Assembly: GCA_964017155.1 (NCBI GenBank) | Contig: OZ024861.1 | Span: forward strand, 14,644,412-14,708,411 | Origin: Oasisia sp. SBJ-2009 | Lineage: Eukaryota > Annelida > Polychaeta > Sabellida > Siboglinidae | DNA length: 64,000 bases | Reading direction: 5' to 3' | Part shown: positions 33,442-46,934 of the stretch, piece by piece | Layout: each line of letters starts with the position of its first letter | How positions within the stretch are numbered: position 1 is the stretch's first letter | The notes under the pieces: generated by a model | The model's database searches: none | Told to the model about the DNA's origin: nothing | The model's input: only the letters and a program-made list of their open reading frames with translations | Translations under genes and position numbers: made by a program

Positions 33442-35688
33442 AGTTTGCTTAGATCAAAGGCGTCGCCATCTTGAAATTTGACGTCGCCGGGAACGAAAAT
33501 GGCGCGTCTGCCGTATCGTCGTGACGTCACGGTATTGTTGTGGCGCGTCTTCCGGTTTGCCGCCATTACTGTGTCGCGCAGCCGAATGCTGGCGACAGAT
33601 GCCAGTTTCTTTAGTGTAATCTCGACCGCATCGCGGTGGGATTTGCGTCTTTGACGCCAGTGGGGTGAAGGAATGTGGGCATATGTAAGCATTGAGCCTG
33701 CTGTTTTCAATTTTGTTAGACACCGTGCACATTGTAACGCTGGTTTATTGTTTTTTCTCAGGTGTCTGCGCCCGGTGAAGATACAGCGACACGTGGCCGA
33801 CGACTTCTGGCAGCATTACTGACCGACCAGGCCCGATTATGTGAAGATTGGCGACGCGGAACAGTCATTCGACAGTGGGTGACGCGTTGTTTTATCAAGT
33901 TATTTTATTTATATAACCTGTTGAGTGAGGTAGATGATAATGTAGGCCGATCACTGGGAGAATCAAATCAATGATAGCATGACATCGATACATGTATCAC
34001 AGCTAGTGCGAGTTGACATTAGTTTTGATGTTGCAGTTCTCACAATCGAAACGTTTTACTCAGACGATTGATCGAGCTATTTTTCACGCTATATGATGTA
34101 TTTCAAGATACACAATGTCAAAATATGATGCAAAATAATGCACATGAAACGAGACTTGTGTAAGAGGTCGAGATCGCACCGCGGAAAGTATCTTAACACT
34201 GATATGCATAAGCACCATTCGCGCGGCCAATGCCACACACATTATCGCATGTACACATACACCCACTCAATACAGTTGAGTAGATGATTCTTTGACCGTC
34301 ATGACAGCAAGCACAACGCATTCATCTCGACTGGAAACAGCATACTTAGGAATCAGCATGCAAAGGCAACCTATACAAGTGCCTCTTTCTTTGCAATAGT
34401 GTAACTCAAGGGTTCGCATTTGACATGTCTTCCTTGAAAGACAAGTGTAGAGATCATTCGATGTTTTGAGACCCATATTTATTGCAGTCACACATATCTC
34501 GGCACGCGGATTTGTATCTAGGTAGTGACGGAGTTCGAATGCATATGTTGATACATTGCCTTGGAAACAATATCATATGCTACAGTGATCAGTGCCAACA
34601 GGCCAGCTCTTTGGCCATGTCATGAGCGCTATGCCGACAAACAGGTAACGCCAAAGGCTAGACATAACAGCGATGGCGAAGAGCCATACGAGAAAACAAA
34701 GGTTGTTCCAAACTACCCAGATAACTACGAAATGATATACCAGACATGCGTGGGGTTCATCACTACTCGCGCGTCGCATTCTCACAGGGTCTGTGTCGCT
34801 CACACGTCGGTCTCAAATAGGACGACCTGAAACCAAAGAGCAGACATGTCGCAAGTTCAATATGAAAACGAAACCACAAAGCAGCTAACAGGCAATGGTC
34901 GCATCATATAATCATTGATGTTGAGCTAGCTACATACATTGTACGTCCTACAAAGCGTATTACACTACAGAGTAAATCTAGACTGTATGCGAACGAACGT
35001 CTGTTATCGCATGGAATGGCATATAATGCTTCAGATACATCTTTGCGCAGCCTGCATACAGCCCTCGTGGCGTCGCCGTTAACACGTTTTACAGTTCCAG
35101 ATCGCAGAGAGTACACTGCCAACACAATGAAGGGAACTTCTGTCGTTGAGTGTAGTAGTTTGAAGCTCAGCAGTACGAATGCTAAATTAGATACTGTCCA
35201 AACGTCTATTTGCCTAGGCATAGGTGGAAAGCTGCTTGAGACTTTGAGATAACTCATCGAAGAGTTGTATGCACCATATACAGTGTACTGTGAATGAGAA
35301 CAAGAATATGAATATTCTGTTCCATTTCCGACAAGAATTAGGCACTTGCGCAGAATGCAAGCCAACCTCGATTGCTCCTAGGTTTGAAACTTCATTACGA
35401 GAGGCGCGGGTAGGGTAGTGTAGTGGTTTTAATACGCGCGGAAGCAGCAGGCCTGATATATTTGGTCTAAAACTCTATTGAGAGAGTCTGACATTGTTGA
35501 ATATAATCGGTGTTATACCCCACGCACATTGACTTGCATCGTGCATAAAAAGTACCCGAATATCGCACTGGCCGTCATACCATAACACAACAGTAGTCCT
35601 ATGTGTATGTACCTTATTGCGAAATAGGCTAGCGCAAGTAAAACATTGAAAGAACGAAGTAAAAGTGGAAGAAAACGCCTCCCCCCCC
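33442..35688. repeat. Array unit 15 (mosaic and divergent)
   Basis: It has TTA in the exon-2 frame but the common CATTAGTT and GATGATTC downstream, so it is recombinant between haplotypes. From 35003 to 35607 it has about 18 private substitutions. It ends in the short C8. Confidence 0.97.
35003..35607. repeat. Divergent tract in unit 15
   Basis: About 18 private substitutions lie within 605 bp, roughly 3%, while the rest of the unit is nearly consensus. Examples are CTGTTATCG at 35001, TTACAGTTCC near 35089, GTACACTGCC at 35111, AATGAAGG near 35126, CCTAGGTTT near 35377, CTCTATTGAG near 35474 and GTCATACC near 35574. Clustered change of this kind is the signature of conversion from a diverged unit not present in the window. 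The alternative is local misassembly or error. Confidence 0.8.
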
Positions 35689-37936
35689 AGTTTGCTTAGA
35701 TCAAAGGCGTCGCCATCTTGAAATTTGACGTCGCCGGGAACGAAAATGGCGCGTCTGCCGTATCGTCGTGACGTCACGGTATTGTTGTGGCGCGTCTTCC
35801 GGTTTGCCGCCATTACTGTGTCGCGCAGCCGAATGCTGGCGACAGATGCCAGTTTCTTTAGTGTAATCTCGACCGCATCGCGGTGGGATTTGCGTCTTTG
35901 ACGCCAGTGGGGTGAAGGAATGTGGGCATATGTAAGCATTGAGCCTGCTGTTTTCAATTTTGTTAGACACCGTGCACATTGTAACGCTGGTTTATTGTTT
36001 TTTCTCAGGTGTCTGCGCCCGGTGAAGATACAGCGACACGTGGCCGACGACTTCTGGCAGCATTACTGACCGACCAGGCCCGATTATGTGAAGATTGGCG
36101 ACGCGGAACAGTCATTCGACAGTGGGTGACGCGTTGTTTTATCAAGTTATTTTATTTATATAACCTGTTGAGTGAGGTAGATGATAATGTAGGCCGATCA
36201 CTGGGAGAATCAAATCAATGATAGCATGACATCGATACATGTATCACAGCTAGTGCGAGTTGACATTCGTTTTGATGTTGCAGTTCTCACAATCGAAACG
36301 TTTTACTCAGACGATTGATCGAGCTATTTTTCACGCTATATGATGTATTTCAAGATACACAATGTCAAAATATGATGCAAAATAATGCACATGAAACGAG
36401 ACTTGTGTAAGAGGTCGAGATCGCACCGCGGAAAGTATCTTAACACTGATATGCATAAGCACCATTCGCGCGGCCAATGCCACACACATTATCGCATGTA
36501 CACATACACCCACTCAATACAGTTGAGTAGATGAGTCTTTGACCGTCATGACAGCAAGCACAACGCATTCATCTCGACTGGAAACAGCATACTTAGGAAT
36601 CAGCATGCAAAGGCAACCTATACAAGTGCCTCTTTCTTTGCAATAGTGTAACTCAAGGGTTCGCATTTGACATGTCTTCCTTGAAAGACAAGTGTAGAGA
36701 TCATTCGATGTTTTGAGACCCATATTTATTGCAGTCACACATATCTCGGCACGCGGATTTGTATCTAGGTAGTGACGGAGTTCGAATGCATATGTTGATA
36801 CATTGCCTTGGAAACAATATCATATGCTACAGTGATCAGTGCCAAGAGGCCAGCTCTTTGGCCATGTCATGAGCGCTATGCCGACAAACAGGTAACGCCA
36901 AAGGCTAGACATAACAGCGATGGCGAAGAGCCATACGAGAAAACAAAGGTTGTTCCAAACTACCCAGATAACTACGAAATGATATACCAGACATGCGTGG
37001 GGTTCATCACTACTCGCGCGTCGCATTCTCACAGGGTCTGTGTCGCTCACACGTCGGTCTCAAATAGGACGACCTGAAACCAAAGAGCAGACATGTCGCA
37101 AGTTCAATATGAAAACGAAACCACAAAGCAGCTAACAGGCAATGGTCGCATCATATAATCATTGATGTTGAGCTAGCTACATACATTGTACGTCCTACAA
37201 AGCGTATTACACTACAGAGTAAATCTAGACTGTATGCGAACGAACGTCTTTTATCGCATGGAATGGCATATAATGCTTCAGATACATCTTTGCGCAGCCT
37301 GCATACAGCCCTCGTGGCGTCGCCGTTAACACGTTTTAGAGTTCCAGATCGCAGAGAGTAGATTGCCAACACAATAAAGGGAACTTCTGTCGTTGAGTGT
37401 ATTAGTTTGAAGCTCAGCAGTACGAATGTTAAATTAGATACTGTCCAAACGTCTATTTGCCTAGGCATAGGTGGAAAGCTGCTTGAGACTTTGAGACAAC
37501 TCATCGAAGAGTGGTATGCACCATATACAGTGTACTGTGAATGAGAACAAGAATATGAATATTCTGTTCCATTTCCGACAAGAATTAGGCACTTGCGCAG
37601 AATGCAAGCCAACCTCAATTGCTCCTATGTTTGACACTTCATTACGAGAGGCGCGGGTAGGGTAGTGTAGTGGTTTTAATACGCGCGGACGCAGCAGGCC
37701 TGATATATTTGGTCTAAAACTCAATGGAGAGAGTCTAACATTGTTGAATCTAATCGGTGTTATACCCCACGCACATTGACTTGCATCGTGCATAAAAAGT
37801 ACCCGAATGTCGCACTGGCCGTCGTACCATAACACAACTGTAGTCCTATGTGTGTGTACCTTATTGCGAAATAGGCTAGCGCAAGTAAAACATTGAAAGA
37901 ACGAAGTAAAAGTGGAAGAAAACGCCTCCCCCCCCC
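35689..37936. repeat. Array unit 16 (TTA type)
   Basis: Full TTA-type haplotype plus CCAAGAGG, shared with units 20 and 22, and GTCTAACATT, shared with unit 22. It ends in C9. Confidence 0.97.
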
Positions 37937-40187
37937 AGTTTGCTTAGATCAAAGGCGTCGCCATCTTGAAATTTGACGTCGCCGGGAACGAAAATGGCGC
38001 GTCTGCCGTATCGTCGTGACGTCACGGTATTGTTGTGGCGCGTCTTCCGGTTTGCCGCCATTACTGTGTCGCGCAGCCGAATGCTGGCGACAGATGCCAG
38101 TTTCTTTAGTGTAATCTCGACCGCATCGCGGTGGGATTTGCGTCTTTGACGCCAGTGGGGTGAAGGAATGTGGGCATATGTAAGCATTGAGCCTGCTGTT
38201 TTCAATTTTGTTAGACACCGTGCACATTGTAACGCTGGTTTATTGTTTTTTCTCAGGTGTCTGCGCCCGGTGAAGATACAGCGACACGTGGCCGACGACT
38301 TCTGGCAGCATTACTGACCGACCAGGCCCGATTATGTGAAGATTGGCGACGCGGAACAGTCATTCGACAGTGGGTGACGCGTTGTTTTATCAAGTTATTT
38401 TATTTATATAACCTGTTGAGTGAGGTAGATGATAATGTAGGCCGATCACTGGGAGAATCAAATCAATGATAGCATGACATCGATACATGTATCACAGCTA
38501 GTGCGAGTTGACATTCGTTTTGATGTTGCAGTTCTCACAATCGAAACGTTTTACTCAGACGATTGATCGAGCTATTTTTCACGCTATATGATGTATTTCA
38601 AGATACACAATGTCAAAATATGATGCAAAATAATGCACATGAAACGAGACTTGTGTAAGAGGTCGAGATCGCACCGCGGAAAGTATCTTAACACTGATAT
38701 GCATAAGCACCATTCGCGCGGCCAATGCCACACACATTATCGCATGTACACATACACCCACTCAATACAGTTGAGTAGATGAGTCTTTGACCGTCATGAC
38801 AGCAAGCACAACGCATTCATCTCGACTGGAAACAGCATACTTAGGAATCAGCATGCAAAGGCAACCTATACAAGTGCCTCTTTCTTTGCAATAGTGTAAC
38901 TCAAGGGTTCGCATTTGACATGTCTTCCTTGAAAGACAAGTGTAGAGATCATTCGATGTTTTGAGACCCATATTTATTGCAGTCACACATATCTCGGCAC
39001 GCGGATTTGTATCTAGGTAGTGACGGAGTTCGAATGCATATGTTGATACATTGCCTTGGAAACAATATCATATGCTACAGTGATCAGTGCCAACAGGCCA
39101 GCTCTTTGGCCATGTCATGAGCGCTATGCCGACAAACAGGTAACGCCAAAGGCTAGACATAACAGCGATGGCGAAGAGCCATACGAGAAAACAAAGGTTG
39201 TTCCAAACTACCCAGATAACTACGAAATGATATACCAGACATGCGTGGGGTTCATCACTACTCGCGCGTCGCATTCTCACAGGGTCTGTGTCGCTCACAC
39301 GTCGGTCTCAAATAGGACGACCTGAAACCAAAGAGCAGACATGTCGCAAGTTCAATATGAAAACGAAACCACAAAGCAGCTAACAGGCAATGGTCGCATC
39401 ATATAATCATTGATGTTGAGCTAGCTACATACATTGTACGTCCTACAAAGCGTATTACACTACAGAGTAAATCTAGACTGTATGCGAACGAACGTCTTTT
39501 ATCGCATGGAATGGCATATAATGCTTCAGATACATCTTTGCGCAGCCTGCATACAGCCCTCGTGGCGTCGCCGTTAACACGTTTTAGAGTTCCAGATCGC
39601 AGAGAGTAGATTGCCAACACAATAAAGGGAACTTCTGTCGTTGAGTGTATTAGTTTGAAGCTCAGCAGTACGAATGTTAAATTAGATACTGTCCAAACGT
39701 CTATTTGCCTAGGCATAGGTGGAAAGCTGCTTGAGACTTTGAGACAACTCATCGAAGAGTGGTATGCACCATATACAGTGTACTGTGAATGAGAACAAGA
39801 ATATGAATATTCTGTTCCATTTCCGACAAGAATTAGGCACTTGCGCAGAATGCAAGCCAACCTCAATTGCTCCTATGTTTGACACTTCATTACGAGAGGC
39901 GCGGGTAGGGTAGTGTAGTGGTTTTAATACGCGCGGACGCAGCAGGCCTGATATATTTGGTCTAAAACTCAATGGAGAGAGTCTGACATTGTTGAATCTA
40001 ATCGGTGTTATACCCCACGCACATTGACTTGCATCGTGCATAAAAAGTACCCGAATGTCGCACTGGCCGTCGTACCATAACACAACTGTAGTCCTATGTG
40101 TGTGTACCTTATTGCGAAATAGGCTAGCGCAAGTAAAACATTGAAAGAACGAAGTAAAAGTGGAAGAAAGCGCCTCCCCCCCCCCCC
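37937..40187. repeat. Array unit 17 (TTA type)
   Basis: TTA-type haplotype with GTGTATTAG and TTTGACAC but with the common CCAACAGG. It closely resembles unit 7. It ends in C12. Confidence 0.97.
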
Positions 40188-42438
40188 AGTTTGCTTAGAT
40201 CAAAGGCGTCGCCATCTTGAAATTTGACGTCGCCGGGAACGAAAATGGCGCGTCTGCCGTATCGTCGTGACGTCACGGTATTGTTGTGGCGCGTCTTCCG
40301 GTTTGCCGCCATTACTGTGTCGCGCAGCCGAATGCTGGCGACAGATGCCAGTTTCTTTAGTGTAATCTCGACCGCATCGCGGTGGGATTTGCGTCTTTGA
40401 CGCCAGTGGGGTGAAGGAATGTGGGCATATGTAAGCATTGAGCCTGCTATTTTCAATTTTGTTAGACACCGTGCACATTGTAACGCTGGTTTATTGTTTT
40501 TTCTCAGGTGTCTGCGCCCGGTGAAGATACAGCGACACGTGGCCGACGACTTCTGGCAGCATTACTGACCGACCAGGCCCGATGATGTGAAGATTGGCGA
40601 CGCGGAACAGTCATTCGACAGTGGGTGACGCGTTGTTTTATCAAGTTATTTTATTTATATAACCTGTTGAGTGAGGTAGATGATAATGTAGGCCGATCAC
40701 TGGGAGAATCAAATCAATGATAGCATGACATCGATACATGTATCACAGCTAGTGCGAGTTGACATTAGTTTTGATGTTGCAGTTCTCACAATCGAAACGT
40801 TTTACTCAGACGATTGATCGAGCTATTTTTCACGCTATATGATGTATTTCAAGATACACAATGTCAAAATATGATGCAAAATAATGCACATGAAACGAGA
40901 CTTATGTAAGAGGTCGAGATCGCACCACGGAAAGTATCTTAACACTGATATGCATAAGCACCATTCGCGCGGCCAATGCCACACACATTATCGCATGTAC
41001 ACATACACCCACTCAATACAGTTGAGTAGATGATTCTTTGACCGTCATGACAGCAAGCACAACGCATTCATCTCGACTGGAAACAGCATACTTAGGAATC
41101 AGCATGCAAAGGCAACCTATACAAGTGCCTCTTTCTTTGCAATAGTGTAACTCAAGGGTTCGCATTTGACAAGTCTTTCTTGAAAGACAAGTGTAGAGAT
41201 CATTCGATGTTTTGAGACCCATATTTATTGCAGTCACACATATATCGGCACGCGGATTTGTATCTAGGTAGTGACGGAGTTCGAATGCATATGTTGATAC
41301 ATTGCCTTGGAAACAATATCATATGCTACAGTGATCAGTGCCAACAGGCCAGCTCTTTGGCCATGTCATGAGCGCTATGCCGACAAACAGGTAACGCCAA
41401 AGGCTAGACATAACAGCGATGGCGAAGAGCCATACGAGAAAACAAAGGTTGTTCCAAACTACCCAGATAACTACGAAATGATATACCAGACATGCGTGGG
41501 GTTCATCACTACTCGCGCGTCGCATTCTCAGAGGGTCTGTGTCGCTCACACGTCGGTCTCAAATAGGACGACCTGAAACCAAAGAGCAGACATGTCGCAA
41601 GTTCAATATGAAAACGAAACCACAAAGCAGCTAACAGGCAATGGTCGCATCATATAATCATTGATGTTGAGCTAGCTACATACATTGTACGTCCTACAAA
41701 GCGTATTACACTACAGAGTAAATTTAGACTGTATGCGAACGAACGTCTTTTATCGCATGGAATGGCATATAATGCTTCAGATACATCTTTGCGCAGCCTG
41801 CATACAGCCCTCGTGGCGTCGCCGTTAACACGTTTTAGAGTTCCAGATCGCAGAGAGTAGATTGCCAACACAATAAAGGGAACTTCTGTCGTTGAGTGTA
41901 GTAGTTTGAAGCTCAGCAGTACGAATGTTAAATTAGATACTGTCCAAACGTCTATTTGCCTAGGCATAGGTGGAAAGCTGCTTGAGACTTTGAGACAACT
42001 CATCGAAGAGTGGTATGCACCATATACAGTGTACTGAGAATGAGAACAAGAATATGAATATTCTGTTCCATTTCCGACAAGAATTAGGCACTTGCGCAGA
42101 ATGCAAGCCAACCTCAATTGCTCCTATGTTTGAAACTTCATTACGAGAGGCGCGGGTAGGGTAGTGTAGTGGTTTTAATACGCGCGGACGCAGCAGGCCT
42201 GATATATTTGGTCTAAAACTCAATGGAGAGAGTCTGACATTGTTGAATCTAATCGGTGTTATACCCCACGCACATTGACTTGCATCGTGCATAAAAAGTA
42301 CCCGAATGTCGCACTGGCCGTCGTACCATAACACAACTGTAGTCCTATGTGTGTGTACCTTATTGCGAAATAGGCTAGCGCAAGTTAAACATTGAAAGAA
42401 CGAAGTAACAGTGGAAGAAAGCGCCTCCCCCCCCCCCC
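40188..42438. repeat. Array unit 18
   Basis: It shares two G-to-A changes (CTTATGTAAG, CACCACGG) with unit 23, the GACAAGTCTTTC/ATATATCGG pair with unit 6, CAGAGGGTC/AAATTTAGAC with unit 14, and ACTGAGAATG with unit 20. A private CTGCTATTTT lies near 40449. It ends in C12. Confidence 0.97.
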
Positions 42439-44685
42439 AGTTTGCTTAGATCAAAGGCGTCGCCATCTTGAAATTTGACGTCGCCGGGAACGAAAATGGC
42501 GCGTCTGCCGTATCGTCGTGACGTCACGGTATTGTTGTGGCGCGTCTTCCGGTTTGCCGCCATTACTGTGTCGCGCAGCCGAATGCTGGCGACAGATGCC
42601 AGTTTCTTTAGTGTAATCTCGACCGCATCGCGGTGGGATTTGCGTCTTTGACGCCAGTGGGGTGAAGGAATGTGGGCATATGTAAGCATTGAGCCTGCTG
42701 TTTTCAATTTTGTTAGACACCGTGCACATTGTAACGCTGGTTTATTGTTTTTTCTCAGGTGTCTGCGCCCGGTGAAGATACAGCGACACGTGGCCGACGA
42801 CTTCTGGCAGCATTACTGACCGACCAGGCCCGATGATGTGAAGATTGGCGACGCGGAACAGTCATTCGACAGTGGGTGACGCGTTGTTTTATCAAGTTAT
42901 TTTATTTATATAACCTGTTGAGTGAGGTAGATGATAATGTAGGCCGATCACTGGGAGAATCAAATCAATGATAGCATGACATCGATACATGTATCACAGC
43001 TAGTGCGAGTTGACATTAGTTTTGATGTTGCAGTTCTCACAATCGAAACGTTTTACTCAGACGATTGATCGAGCTATTTTTCACGCTATATGATGTATTT
43101 CAAGATACACAATGTCAAAATATGATGCAAAATAATGCACATGAAACGAGACTTGTGTAAGAGGTCGAGATCGCACCGCGGAAAGTATCTTAACACTGAT
43201 ATGCATAAGCACCATTCGCGCGGCCAATGCCACACACATTATCGCATGTACACATACACCCACTCAATACAGTTGAGTAGATGATTCTTTGACCGTCATG
43301 ACAGCAAGCACAACGCATTCATCTCGACTGGAAACAGCATACTTAGGAATCAGCATGCAAAGGCAACCTATACAAGTGCCTCTTTCTTTGCAATAGTGTA
43401 ACTCAAGGGTTCGCATTTGACATGTCTTCCTTGAAAGACAAGTGTAGAGATCATTCGATGTTTTGAGACCCATATTTCTTGCAGTCACACATATCTCGGC
43501 ACGCGGATTTGTATCTAGGTCGTGACGGAGTTCGAATGCATATGTTGATACATTGCCTTGGAAACAATATCATATGCTACAGTGATCAGTGCCAACAGGC
43601 CAGCTCTTTGGCCATGTCATGAGCGCTATGCCGACAAACAGGTAACGCCAAAGGCTAGACATAACAGCGATGGCGAAGAGCCATACGAGAAAACAAAGGT
43701 TGTTCCAAACTACCCAGATAACTACGAAATGATATACCAGACATGCGTGGGGTTCATCACTACTCGCGCGTCGCATTCTCACAGGGTCTGTGTCGCTCAC
43801 ACGTCGGTCTCAAATAGGACGACCTGAAACCAAAGAGCAGACATGTCGCAAGTTCAATATGAAAACGAAACCACAAAGCAGCTAACAGGCAATGGTCGCA
43901 TCATATAATCATTGATGTTGAGCTAGCTACATACATTGTACGTCCTACAAAGCGTATTACACTACAGAGTAAATATAGACTGTATGCGAACGAACGTCTT
44001 TTATCGCATGGAATGGCATATAATGCTTCAGATACATCTTTGCGCAGCCTGCATACAGCCCTCATGGCGTCGCCGTTAACACGTTTTAGAGTTCCAGATC
44101 GCAGAGAGTAGATTGCCAACACAATAAAGGGAACTTCTGTCGTTGAGTGTAGTAGTTTGAAGCTCAGCAGTACGAATGTTAAATTAGATACTGTCCAAAC
44201 GTCTATTTGCCTAGGCATAGGTGGAAAGCTGCTTGAGACTTTGAGACAACTCATCGAAGAGTGGTATGCACCATATACAGTGTACTGTGAATGAGAACAA
44301 GAATATGAATATTCTGTTCCATTTCCGACAAGAATTAGGCACTTGCGCAGAATGCAAGCCAACCTCAATTGCTCCTATGTTTGAAACTTCATTACGAGAG
44401 GCGCGGGTAGGGTAGTGTAGTGGTTTTAATACGCGCGGACGCAGCAGGCCTGATATATTTGGTATACAACTCAATGGAGAGAGTCTGACATTGTTGAATC
44501 TAATCGGTGTTATACCCCACGCACATTGACTTGCATCGTGCATAAAAAGTACCCGAATGTCGCACTGGCCGTCGTACCATAACACAACTGTAGTCCTATG
44601 TGTGTGTACCTTATTGCGAAATAGGCTAGCGCAAGTAAAACATTGAAAGAACGAAGTAAAAGTGGAAGAAAACGCCTCCCCCCCC
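42439..44685. repeat. Array unit 19
   Basis: First unit of a duplicated dimer. ATTTCTTGC is shared only with unit 21; AAATATAGAC, GGTATACAAC and GAAAACGCC are also present. A private GGTCGTGAC lies near 43520. It ends in C8. Confidence 0.97.
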
Positions 44686-46934
44686 AGTTTGCTTAGATCA
44701 AAGGCGTCGCCATCTTGAAATTTGACGTCGCCGGGAACGAAAATGGCGCGTCTGCCGTATCGTCGTGACGTCACGGTATTGTTGTGGCGCGTCTTCCGGT
44801 TTGCCGCCATTACTGTGTCGCGCAGCCGAATGCTGGCGACAGATGCCAGTTTCTTTAGTGTAATCTCGACCGCATCGCGGTGGGATTTGCGTCTTTGACG
44901 CCAGTGGGGTGAAGGAATGTGGGCATATGTAAGCATTGAGCCTGCTGTTTTCAATTTTGTTAGACACCGTGCACATTGTAACGCTGGTTTATTGTTTTTT
45001 CTCAGGTGTCTGCGCCCGGTGAAGATACAGCGACACGTGGCCGACGACTTCTGGCAGCATTACTGACCGACCAGGCCCGATTATGTGAAGATTGGCGACG
45101 CGGAACAGTCATTCGACAGTGGGTGACGCGTTGTTTTATCAAGTTATTTTATTTATATAACCTGTTGAGTGAGGTAGATGATAATGTAGGCCGATCACTG
45201 GGAGAATCAAATCAATGATAGCATGACATCGATACATGTATCACAGCTAGTGCGAGTTGACATTCGTTTTGATGTTGCAGTTCTCACAATCGAAACGTTT
45301 TACTCAGACGATTGATCGAGCTATTTTTCACGCTATATGATGTATTTCAAGATACACAATGTCAAAATATGATGCAAAATAATGCACATGAAACGAGACT
45401 TGTGTAAGAGGTCGAGATCGCACCGCGGAAAGTATCTTAACACTGATATGCATAAGCACCATTCGCGCGGCCAATGCCACACACATTATCGCATGTACAC
45501 ATACACCCACTCAATACAGTTGAGTAGATGAGTCTTTGACCGTCATGACAGCAAGCACAACGCATTCATCTCGACTGGAAACAGCATACTTAGGAATCAG
45601 CATGCAAAGGCAACCTATACAAGTGCCTCTTTCTTTGCAATAGTGTAACTCAAGGGTTCGCATTTGACATGTCTTCCTTGAAAGACAAGTGTAGAGATCA
45701 TTCGATGTTTTGAGACCCATATTTATTGCAGTCACACATATCTCGGCACGCGGATTTGTATCTAGGTAGTGACGGAGTTCGAATGCATATGTTGATACAT
45801 TGCCTTGGAAACAATATCATATGCTACAGTGATCAGTGCCAAGAGGCCAGCTCTTTGGCCATGTCATGAGCGCTATGCCGACAAACAGGTAACGCCAAAG
45901 GCTAGACATAACAGCGATGGCGAAGAGCCATACGAGAAAACAAAGGTTGTTCCAAACTACCCAGATAACTACGAAATGATATACCAGACATGCGTGGGGT
46001 TCATCACTACTCGCGCGTCGCATTCTCACAGGGTCTGTGTCGCTCACACGTCGGTCTCAAATAGGACGACCTGAAACCAAAGAGCAGACATGTCGCAAGT
46101 TCAATATGAAAACGAAACCACAAAGCAGCTAACAGGCAATGGTCGCATCATATAATCATTGATGTTGAGCTAGCTACATACATTGTACGTCCTACAAAGC
46201 GTATTACACTACAGAGTAAATCTAGACTGTATGCGTACGAACGTCTTTTATCGCATGGAATGGCATATAATGCTTCAGATACATCTTTGCGCAGCCTGCA
46301 TACAGCCCTCGTGGCGTCGCCGTTAACACGTTTTAGAGTTCCAGATCGCAGAGAGTAGATTGCCAACACAATAAAGGGAACTTCTGTCGTTGAGTGTAGT
46401 AGTTTGAAGCTCAGCAGTACGAATGTTAAATTAGATACTGTCCAAACGTCTATTTGCCTAGGCATAGGTGGAAAGCTGCTTGAGACTTTGAGACAACTCA
46501 TCGAAGAGTGGTATGCACCATATACAGTGTACTGAGAATGAGAACAAGAATATGAATATTCTGTTCCATTTCCGACAAGAATTAGGCACTTGCGCAGAAT
46601 GCAAGCCAACCTCAATTGCTCCTATGTTTGAAACTTCATTACGAGAGGCGCGGGTAGGGTAGTGTAGTGGTTTTAATACGCGCGGACGCAGCAGGCCTGA
46701 TATATTTGGTCTAAAACTCAATGGAGAGAGTCTGACATTGTTGAATCTAATCGGTGTTATACCCCACGCACATTGACTTGCATCGTGCATAAAAAGTACC
46801 CGAATGTCGCACTGGCCGTCGTACCATAACACAACTGTAGTCCTATGTGTGTGTACCTTATTGCGAAATAGGCTAGCGCAAGTTAAACATTGAAAGAACG
46901 AAGTAACAGTGGAAGAAAGCGCCTCCCCCCCCCC
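44686..46934. repeat. Array unit 20 (TTA type)
   Basis: Second unit of the duplicated dimer. TTA haplotype with CCAAGAGG and with TGCGTACG, shared only with unit 22. ACTGAGAATG and the TTAAAC tail match unit 18. It ends in C10. Confidence 0.97.
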
